Source: Deltaproteobacteria bacterium
GTDB taxonomy: Bacteria > Desulfobacterota > Desulfobacteria > Desulfobacterales > GCA-2748835
Length of the DNA stretch: 64,000 bases
NCBI GenBank assembly: GCA_002748835.1
Contig: PDTL01000020.1
Span: forward strand, 1-64,000
Reading direction: 5' to 3'
Position 1 is the stretch's first letter, and each line of letters begins with the position of its first letter. The notes beneath the pieces are model-generated. The model did no database searches. It was given only the letters and a program-made list of their open reading frames with translations, and was not told where the DNA came from. Made by a program: the position numbers and the translations under genes. Below are positions 55,191 to 61,789 of this stretch, piece after piece.

Positions 55191-56528
55191 ATGAATACAC
55201 AAGAAACTATAAGAAAAACAGGAAATTTCATCCGTACCTCTGTCACCCTGAAAATGATTTCAATTGGGATTCTTGTTTTGGTGCTGCTTATCCCCACCGC
55301 GATGATTTCATCCCTACGCAGAGAAAGGGAAGCAAGGCGGGATGCTGTGGTGCAGGAAATCAATCAGAAGTGGGGAAACCGCCAAACCCTTACAGGTCCA
55401 TTTTTCACGGTACCGTATAAATCCTTTTACAAGGACAAAAATGATAAACGGCGATATTCAATCCGCTACTTCCACATTTTGCCAGAAAAGTTACACATTA
55501 AAGGCGATATCGCTTCTCACATACGGTATCGAAGTATGTATGAGGCTGTCGTGTATCATTGCCAACTTGAATTTTCCGGTGTCTTCACGGTTCCACGCTT
55601 CAACCAGTTGAATATCGCGGCTGAAAATATTCTGTGGGAAAAATCCATATTCTCAGTTGGCATGACAGACATGAGAGGCATTAAAGAGAGCATTCACATC
55701 GCGTTTGGTGAGAAAAACTATACGGTCAACCCGGGTTTGAAAACAAAAGACATCGCAGATGCAGGTGTCAGCAGCCTGATTCCATTGGCATCCACCGATC
55801 GTTCAATCCCGTTTTCTTTCAAGCTGACGCTGAATGGCAGTGACCAGATACAGTTTACGCCTCTGGGAGAAGAAACAACGGTAGCGATCCACTCTGACTG
55901 GGCATCGCCGAGTTTTAATGGCGCTTTTTTACCTGTCGAAAGAACTCTGTCAGAAAACGGCTTTACCGCAACATGGAAAATTCTTCATCTTAACAGGAAT
56001 TTTCCGCAATACTGGGAAGGGGGACGATATCACGTCAACGCGTCCTGCTTTGGCTTTAAATTTCTTATCACAGCGGATGTTTATCAAAAAGCGACCCGCG
56101 TATCGAAATATGCCATCCTGTTTGTGATATTTACATTTTCCGCTTTTTTCTTTGCCGAAATTATCAACAAAAACAGGGTCCATCCCATTCAGTACCTGCT
56201 CATTGGTCTGGCTGTGATTTTATTTTATATCCTGCAATTATCCCTGTCTGAGCACGTGAATTTCGATGCCGCGTATTTGATTTCCGCAACAGCGATCACG
56301 CTAGTGATATCCGGTTACACAAAGGGATTTTTTAAAAAGACATCCTTTACACTCACCGTTTTTTCTCTTTTAACCATACTGTACCTTTACCTTTATATTG
56401 TTTTGCAATTAGAAGACTATGCCTTAATCATGGGGAGTGTTGGGCTGTTTGTGGTATTGGCCACCGTTATGTTCGTTACGCGGAAAATAGATTGGTATGC
56501 CGTGGAAAAAGACACCCCAAAAGCCTAA
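55191..56528 (+). CDS. creD: CreD-like inner-membrane protein
   Basis: The 445-residue protein has one TM segment near residues 22-40, a large extracytoplasmic region (about 45-295) including GPFFTVPYKSFYKDK and LHIKGDI, and a C-terminal block of about five TM segments (about 300-430). This is the CreD layout; CreD is linked to envelope stress and beta-lactam or colicin response, with mechanism unknown. No CreBC regulators are near. Base composition is lower in GC than its neighbours, so it may have been acquired. The ribosome-binding site is weak. The next gene starts 10 bases after its stop. Confidence 0.85.
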   Translation: MNTQETIRKTGNFIRTSVTLKMISIGILVLVLLIPTAMISSLRREREARRDAVVQEINQKWGNRQTLTGPFFTVPYKSFYKDKNDKRRYSIRYFHILPEKLHIKGDIASHIRYRSMYEAVVYHCQLEFSGVFTVPRFNQLNIAAENILWEKSIFSVGMTDMRGIKESIHIAFGEKNYTVNPGLKTKDIADAGVSSLIPLASTDRSIPFSFKLTLNGSDQIQFTPLGEETTVAIHSDWASPSFNGAFLPVERTLSENGFTATWKILHLNRNFPQYWEGGRYHVNASCFGFKFLITADVYQKATRVSKYAILFVIFTFSAFFFAEIINKNRVHPIQYLLIGLAVILFYILQLSLSEHVNFDAAYLISATAITLVISGYTKGFFKKTSFTLTVFSLLTILYLYLYIVLQLEDYALIMGSVGLFVVLATVMFVTRKIDWYAVEKDTPKA

Positions 56529-56537
56529 AATAAGACC

Positions 56538-57767
56538 ATGATAAAGAGCCTGCTTATGCATCGGTTGTTGACATCTGTCCGGATCCTTTTTTTGATCGTA
56601 TTCATGCTGCCCATTGCTTTTTATGTTGATGCGTCTACTGCTTCAGACGATGCACCTAGACAAGCGACTACTGGTCCTTCTGACCCCGGACTGGCTGACC
56701 CATGGCCGTCAGGTTCTGAACTTCCTGAAGAACAGTTGATCACCCGGATCCATGAAATGGAGCAGACCTCAGACCATGTGGCTGCGGCATTATCGGATCT
56801 CTCTACCGCTCAGCATCGCATCCACACATTTCATGAGGCCCTTTCCGATTTTGGCGTACGGAAGCAAAAGCTTTGGGTTGACTGGAAACAGACTGAGGCA
56901 GGGTGCCAGCGTGTGAACATGCTCCGGTCAGCGATTTCCGACTGGCACCACATGGCCGACACCGGTATGCCTGAGCTTAAGCGGGCTTCCGAAGCGCTCG
57001 GCCAGCGGGCAGCCGACATCTGCGGAGCTGCTGCACGCCTTTCCATGGAAGGCAAGGCGGTTCCGGCCCACGCCCGTCAGGTGATCGCGGATGCTGCAGA
57101 GATGATGATCCAGGTCCGCCGCATGTCAGAGCGGCTGGTTTCTCGCCAGGCAGCCCTTGCTGCCGGACGGCGTGCGGCACTATCGGCGGTGGATCATCTT
57201 GACACCCTTTACCGGGTGCGCCAGGACCGGATGCGGAATTTTTCTCAGCTCACCGCCCAGTGGGCGGGACTTCAGCAGGATGGGGCCCGATTGCTGAAAC
57301 AGGTGCCGCTGCATGTCAGGGAAAAGGAGGCCGATATCCGGGCATGGCTTTCCCTGCTGTCTGTTATGGATGCGGACGTAAACCTGCGGGCAGAAAAACG
57401 GATGCCAGACGTATCTGCCAGTGAGCGGGCGCGTGTAGGGGATCGCATCCAGGCCGCGTCTCAGCGCATTGAGCGGCAGAAACAGGAAACAGCGGCACGC
57501 TCGCAGTCGATTCTGGATGCTATCGAACGGGTTCGCGAGGTGCTGGCCCGACTGGGGGCTGAAATGCAGTTTCCTGAGCATCCGGGATGCAGCGAGGATC
57601 ACATCCGTTTGTTGAATGCTCACCCGGAGGCCTTTCCAGATCCAGCGGTGTTTGCCGAAACCGCTGCCCGGCATCAAACACAGGCTGAAAACTGTTTCAG
57701 GGTAATTGAAATCGTTGGTGGCAGAGATGTGGATACCGGTGCCGAAGCGCCGATCCGGGCAGACTGA
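56538..57767 (+). CDS. Secreted or membrane-anchored coiled-coil protein, unknown
   Basis: The 409-residue protein has an N-terminal hydrophobic segment (ILFLIVFMLPIAFYVDAS, residues 17-34), an anchor or signal peptide, then long charged helices rich in Arg, Glu and Ala with few glycines (RMSERLVSRQAALAAGRRAA, RIQAASQRIERQKQE), so probably a periplasmic coiled coil. No catalytic motif or family is recognised. It follows creD by 9 bases and may work with it. Confidence 0.7.
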   Translation: MIKSLLMHRLLTSVRILFLIVFMLPIAFYVDASTASDDAPRQATTGPSDPGLADPWPSGSELPEEQLITRIHEMEQTSDHVAAALSDLSTAQHRIHTFHEALSDFGVRKQKLWVDWKQTEAGCQRVNMLRSAISDWHHMADTGMPELKRASEALGQRAADICGAAARLSMEGKAVPAHARQVIADAAEMMIQVRRMSERLVSRQAALAAGRRAALSAVDHLDTLYRVRQDRMRNFSQLTAQWAGLQQDGARLLKQVPLHVREKEADIRAWLSLLSVMDADVNLRAEKRMPDVSASERARVGDRIQAASQRIERQKQETAARSQSILDAIERVREVLARLGAEMQFPEHPGCSEDHIRLLNAHPEAFPDPAVFAETAARHQTQAENCFRVIEIVGGRDVDTGAEAPIRAD

Positions 57768-57872
57768 ATAAGGTCTGTTGCCTCCGTCAAGCAGGCCGCC
57801 AATCGCACCCAGAAACAGGCCTTCTCCGCCAAAGAAACGTCATTCACGTAGTGATCGTGTCAATTATCAAAT

Positions 57873-57900
57873 AATACCTTATTTCAAATACCTTATTTCA
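57873..57900 (+). repeat. Two tandem 14-bp repeats before the radical SAM gene
   Basis: AATACCTTATTTCA occurs twice in perfect tandem (57873-57886 and 57887-57900), ending 7 bases before the first ATG of the next gene, where the ribosome-binding site would be expected. Confidence 0.9.
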
Positions 57901-57907
57901 GAAAAGA

Positions 57908-58945
57908 ATGGGAAAACAGATGGTGCAGACGTTCTGGGACAGGCTCATGCCCAATCCGTTTCTGGACAGTGTTCAGGTAAACATCTCTACCCGGTGCAAT
58001 GCCGCATGCCGGTATTGCCCGACCGGAACCGGAAAGCTTCCGCAGCGTGACCGTTTGATGGACATGACAACCTTCGAGGCCGTGTCTGATATTTTCCCGT
58101 ATGTGAATTACGTTCACCTCCAGGGGTGGGGAGAGCCGTTTCTCCATCCGGATTTTTTTCGTATGGTGGCTGCGGTCAAAGCCGTGGCAGTGCCGGTGGG
58201 TGCCACCACCAACGGTGTGCTGATGACCGATGATCTGATGGAACGGATTATCGCTGCTGAACTTGATGTGCTGACCTTTTCTCTGGCCGGAATCGGTGAG
58301 GCCCATAACCGGAACCGGAAAGGGACAGATTTCCAGTTTATCATGGAGACCATCTCCCGGTTGAACGCGCTGAAAACCATTGCAGGCAAATTGCGGCCGC
58401 AGATCCATGTGGCCTACCTGCTTACGCAGTCTGATCGATCTGCCATCCCCGCACTGCCCACCTACTTTTCCGGCAAAGGTATCAGCGAGGTCATGATCAG
58501 CTCACTTGCCTGGGCACCGGATGCGGCGGTTCAGCGGGAGATGCTCAGCACCTTGCCGTTACCGGTATTCCGGAAACTGCAGCGGGAAATTGCCGGCCTG
58601 AATGCAGAACGGACCGCCCATGACCCGGTGTATCGGCCGTATCTGATTCATCCCCGGGCCGAGGGTACCGGGTGTCTTGAACATACGAACCGGTCCCTTG
58701 TCATCGGCGTGGAGGGGGCGGTCTGGCCCTGTATTATGGCGGAACCGATCTGCGCCAATGTACCGGCAAAAGGTATCCGGAAAAAAATTGTCGATTTTCA
58801 GGGGTTCGGGAATGTCAATTCCCGGTCCCTGGGCGGCATCTGGTGGAGCAGGGCGTACCGGACATTCCGTCATTCAGGCGGCGGAGACATGCGGCATGTA
58901 TGCCGTATGTGTCCGAAAAAATGGACCGCATCCCCGAATGGATAG
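57908..58945 (+). CDS. Radical SAM protein with SPASM-like C-terminal cysteines
   Basis: The 345-residue protein has the cluster motif CNAACRYCPTG near residue 26, then YVHLQGWGEPFLHPDFF (glycine-rich SAM site) near 74. Later cysteines in CLEHTNRS, VWPCIMAEPIC and CRMCPKKW form a SPASM-like second cluster region. Such proteins modify peptides or act as anaerobic sulfatase-maturase-like enzymes; the substrate is unknown and no precursor peptide gene is seen beside it. The start is doubtful: the first ATG has only GAAAAGA upstream, and a second ATG (57920) follows GGGAAAACAG. Confidence 0.82.
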   Translation: MGKQMVQTFWDRLMPNPFLDSVQVNISTRCNAACRYCPTGTGKLPQRDRLMDMTTFEAVSDIFPYVNYVHLQGWGEPFLHPDFFRMVAAVKAVAVPVGATTNGVLMTDDLMERIIAAELDVLTFSLAGIGEAHNRNRKGTDFQFIMETISRLNALKTIAGKLRPQIHVAYLLTQSDRSAIPALPTYFSGKGISEVMISSLAWAPDAAVQREMLSTLPLPVFRKLQREIAGLNAERTAHDPVYRPYLIHPRAEGTGCLEHTNRSLVIGVEGAVWPCIMAEPICANVPAKGIRKKIVDFQGFGNVNSRSLGGIWWSRAYRTFRHSGGGDMRHVCRMCPKKWTASPNG

Positions 58946-58994
58946 CGGGATGGCAATGAGCGGTTGACCGTGTTGTGGCAGGGGGAGATACGGT

Positions 58995-59327
58995 TCAGAA
59001 GAAAAGTTTCTCAGGCGGCCGGCGTTCGGGTATGTAGTCGGCGGGGCGGTTGCCGTTGTTCCATTCTTGTGTGACATACAGATTGCAGTAGCAGCTGCCA
59101 AATTCCTCCATGTCCGGTTCCCGGTAGTCACACGGGCAGATGATGTCCCGGTCTGCTTCCTTATCACCGGACGGAAGGCGGCAGGGACAGGCCATATATC
59201 CATAGCGAGCCTTGTTGTCGATAAGGGCCTGAAGGAGTTTCATGGTGTGGGCTTTATCGTTGTTGAAAAAACAGCCCTTGGGTTCCTGTGCCTTTTTCAG
59301 CATGCCATAGAGCGTCTCTGCATCCAT
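58995..59327 (-). CDS. Ferredoxin-thioredoxin reductase catalytic beta-subunit-like protein
   Basis: The 110-residue protein has the FTR cysteine pattern CPC ... CPC ... CYC (ACPCRLPSGDKEADRDIICP, then CDYREPDMEEFGSCYCNLY), which holds a 4Fe-4S cluster next to a redox disulfide. In plants and bacteria FTR passes electrons from ferredoxin to thioredoxins. The ATG is one base after the glutaredoxin stop, so the two are a unit and the glutaredoxin-like protein is its likely partner. Confidence 0.9.
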   Translation of the reverse strand: MDAETLYGMLKKAQEPKGCFFNNDKAHTMKLLQALIDNKARYGYMACPCRLPSGDKEADRDIICPCDYREPDMEEFGSCYCNLYVTQEWNNGNRPADYIPERRPPEKLFF

Positions 59328-59328
59328 A

Positions 59329-59601
59329 TCAGCGTTCCAGAGCCTCCTTGATCTGCGCCTCCCTGTAACCGACAACCACGGTGTCTCCAATGACCACCGT
59401 GGGAAACGAGCACCGCGGATTGAGCTGCTTGAGATCTTCGAGCAGGGGCTTGCGTTCCTCTTTGTCCATCAGGTCCAGATCCACAAACGTAAAGTCGGCG
59501 GTGTGGTCACTGACCAGCTGTTTGGCGGCTTTGCAGTGGTTGCAGGTGCTGAGGGAATAAATCATGATTTTTACATCGTCTTTCGGGGTCGTTTCTGACA
59601 T
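59329..59601 (-). CDS. Glutaredoxin-family protein
   Basis: The 90-residue protein has the glutaredoxin fold: IMIYSLSTCNHCKAAKQL with the redox pair CNHC (residues 21-24), a FTFVDLDL strand, the cis-proline FPTVVIGD and the closing GYREAQIKEAL. Here both redox residues are cysteines encoded normally. AAGGA lies before the ATG. It is transcribed with the FTR subunit from a good promoter and probably receives electrons from it. Confidence 0.93.
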   Translation of the reverse strand: MSETTPKDDVKIMIYSLSTCNHCKAAKQLVSDHTADFTFVDLDLMDKEERKPLLEDLKQLNPRCSFPTVVIGDTVVVGYREAQIKEALER

Positions 59602-59656
59602 GATGAAATCCTTGTTTTAATAGATGGTTGTTTTTCTATCGCGTCATTTTTCACCG

Positions 59657-59686
59657 GTTATACCCAATGCCGTAAACGCTTGTCAA
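59657..59686 (-). promoter_or_regulatory. Promoter of the glutaredoxin-FTR pair
   Basis: Minus-strand TTGACA (59681-59686), an 18-base spacer and TATAAC (59657-59662), 55 bases before the ATG. Eleven of twelve consensus bases match. Confidence 0.7.
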
Positions 59687-59756
59687 TCTCTGGAACCTTT
59701 TTCAACCGCTTGTGCCGGACGTACCGGCGGAAAAAACGACCCGGTCCATCCTGCCA

Positions 59757-60608
59757 TCAGACCGTTCTAAGCGCATGCAGATGATTGGCCAGCCGGACAA
59801 ACTCGCTGACACTCAAGGTTTCGGCCCGGCGGACCGGATCAATCTGCGCTGATTCAAGGGCTGCTTCCACCGTGCTGGCGGACTGGGCCAGGTCGCTGTT
59901 TGAGAGGGCGTTTTTAAGGGTTTTCCTGCGTTTATTGAATGCCGCCTGCACCACCTGACCCAGCAGGACTTCATCATGAGCAGGGCAGGGGAGTACAGGG
60001 TGAAACAGGATCTGGATGACTGTCGAGTCCACCTTGGGACGGGGGAAAAAGAGGTGGGCTTTTACCTCGGCAATCCGTTTGACAGTTGCACAATACTGGG
60101 TCATGACCGACAAACGGCTGTAATCTCCGGATCCGGGCAGCGCGGCAATGCGCCGTGCCAGTTCCTTTTGAAACATGAAAACGCACGAGGAAACGCGATG
60201 GCGCTGCGTCAGGAGCCGGATGAGAACCTGGGTGGAGATGTTGTACGGGAGGTTGCCGATGACCATGATATCATCGGCATTATCCGGGTAACAGGATGTC
60301 AGGTCCGTATGCAGGATATCCCGGTTCAGGATACTGACATTGGTTAATTGCGCGTCTCGTACAATCCCTTCGAGCACAGGGATCAGATCCCGGTCTTTTT
60401 CAATGGCAATCAGGGCGTTGGCCATGCGGGCCGCAGGCAGGGTCATGGCACCCAGTCCGGGGCCGATTTCAATAAGGGTATGATGGGCGGCCACACCGGC
60501 GCGGGTCAGAATCATTTCCGATGTCGAGGGGTCTTCAAGAAAGTTTTGGCCCAGCTCTTTTTTGGCTTTCAGCTGCGCACGATTCAGGTGGCTTCTCGGT
60601 GATGGCAT
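59757..60608 (-). CDS. rsmA: 16S rRNA dimethyladenosine transferase
   Basis: Dimethylates two adjacent adenosines in helix 45 of 16S rRNA during 30S assembly. The 283-residue protein has KKELGQNFLEDP near residue 17, the SAM site EIGPGLGAMTLP near 48, VIGNLPYNISTQVL (catalytic NLPY) near 120, and PRPKVDSTVI near 198. The start MPSPRSHL has AAAGGT seven bases upstream; 11 more codons are open before it. Confidence 0.96.
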   Translation of the reverse strand: MPSPRSHLNRAQLKAKKELGQNFLEDPSTSEMILTRAGVAAHHTLIEIGPGLGAMTLPAARMANALIAIEKDRDLIPVLEGIVRDAQLTNVSILNRDILHTDLTSCYPDNADDIMVIGNLPYNISTQVLIRLLTQRHRVSSCVFMFQKELARRIAALPGSGDYSRLSVMTQYCATVKRIAEVKAHLFFPRPKVDSTVIQILFHPVLPCPAHDEVLLGQVVQAAFNKRRKTLKNALSNSDLAQSASTVEAALESAQIDPVRRAETLSVSEFVRLANHLHALRTV

Positions 60609-61022
60609 CTGTAACCTTTGTCCAGCGATGTATTCGTGCAAATCCGTTTCCGCGATGCGGCACTGCTTTTAAATACCCCTGTTACCGGTATGGGTCAACC
60701 GGATAGTACCTGCTTCAGTATTTTCGCGAATGCGAACCTGTCTGAAAATTTGCTGACAATCGTGTCTTTGAATTGTAAATCCTTATGCATCAGGTGTTCT
60801 GTTGTTTGCCGATGAAGTATTTTAGACGCAAGAAATTGTGGTATTGGCGACGCGTCTGTACAAGTTCTGGGTATGCGTTTTAGATCTGCTTAACTGATCA
60901 GAAAAACAGCGGGTTATAAAAAAACAAATCTTGATCGGTTTGATGTGCAGCTATCAGGATGTTAACTTTTTTTCGATTCGGATAGCTTAACATTTTTCTA
61001 AAAAAGAAATTTTCATTTTCTA
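60609..61022. other. Divergent intergenic region, no gene seen
   Basis: About 410 AT-rich bases between rsmA and the promoter of the 131-residue protein. Frames here are short and out of keeping with neighbouring codon use. It contains TGTTAAC near 60960 and GCTTAACA near 60985, an imperfect inverted repeat, but no RNA gene I can recognise. Confidence 0.5.
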
Positions 61023-61051
61023 TTGACAACCCAGTCAGTCATGAGTAAATT
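61023..61051 (+). promoter_or_regulatory. Promoter of the 131-residue coiled-coil gene
   Basis: TTGACA at 61023-61028, a 17-base spacer and TAAATT at 61046-61051, about 80 bases before the ATG. Confidence 0.6.
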
Positions 61052-61072
61052 CTTAAAAAGAATGATGACTGA
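61035..61072. repeat. Inverted repeat overlapping the promoter
   Basis: TCAGTCAT (61035-61042) and ATGACTGA (61065-61072) are perfect inverted copies, with inner ATTC/GAAT. It spans the -10 region and start site, so it could be a repressor site or a leader hairpin. Confidence 0.6.
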
Positions 61073-61131
61073 TTTTTGTCTTTTCTTGTTGAACCAACAT
61101 GATGAACCTGCTAATTTTACGGGAGAACGTA

Positions 61132-61524
61132 ATGGCTGCGAACACGACGAAAAAAAGGCGATCTGCCAGTTTTGACACGGTCGTCAAGACCTTTATCAAG
61201 GAACATGATATCCCCACCAAACATGACGTGGAAAGGCTGATGGAGCGTGTGGAAGCGCTCGAATCCATTATGCAGCAGATGCTCAATGTCATGTCAAAGA
61301 ATCAGGGCGTGAGTGAAAAAATGCCTGCCGGTATGATGCGTAAGAACAAAACCGCTTCCGCTTCAGTGGTTGATATCATTGCCGAATACAAGGACGGAAC
61401 GAACTTTGCCACGCTTCAGGACCGAACGGGTTTTGGTGATAAGAAACTGAGAAATATTATTTTCCGCCTTGACAAGATCGGTAAAATCAAACGACGATCC
61501 CGCGGCGTCTACGTATTGGCCTGA
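61132..61524 (+). CDS. Small coiled-coil protein with possible winged-helix C terminus
   Basis: The 130-residue protein starts at MAANTTKKRRSA (GGGAG eight bases upstream). Residues 1-70 are a basic tail then a coiled coil (DIPTKHDVERLMERVEALES), reminiscent of phasin-like granule-binding segments. Residues 85-130 form a compact helical unit ending KIGKIKRRSRGVYVLA, which looks like a winged helix. With phaR also in the window a link to PHA granules is possible but unproven. Single gene with its own promoter and terminator. Confidence 0.72.
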   Translation: MAANTTKKRRSASFDTVVKTFIKEHDIPTKHDVERLMERVEALESIMQQMLNVMSKNQGVSEKMPAGMMRKNKTASASVVDIIAEYKDGTNFATLQDRTGFGDKKLRNIIFRLDKIGKIKRRSRGVYVLA

Positions 61525-61655
61525 TCCACACACTGCCCGGCTGGAATATTTTGTCCGCATCCGCTGTCCATCTGTGTTGAAACGGTACAGGTGTGTGAGG
61601 CACAGCGCGGTCTGGCGCTTTTATTGAATTAACGGACCGTCGGTGATATGCATGA

Positions 61656-61695
61656 GGAGATAATCGGTTGTGTGCCGGTTATCTCCTTTTTTTTA
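61656..61695 (+). terminator. Terminator after the small coiled-coil gene
   Basis: GGAGATAATCGG (61656-61667) pairs with CCGGTTATCTCC (61675-61686) with one G-U pair and a 7-base loop, followed by eight T. It lies 130 bases past the stop codon. Confidence 0.88.
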
Positions 61696-61789
61696 TTCTG
61701 ATCCGGTTCCAGGCCCAGGTCGCGAAACAGGGCTAATATCGGGTTATGTCTGCGGGCTTTCAAAAGCCCGTTTGAAGCAAGGGGGATGG

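Noticed and set aside
54958..55194. 78-codon plus-strand frame between the TolC-like gene and creD
   Set aside because: No ribosome-binding site, it overlaps the creD start, and a promoter element lies inside it.
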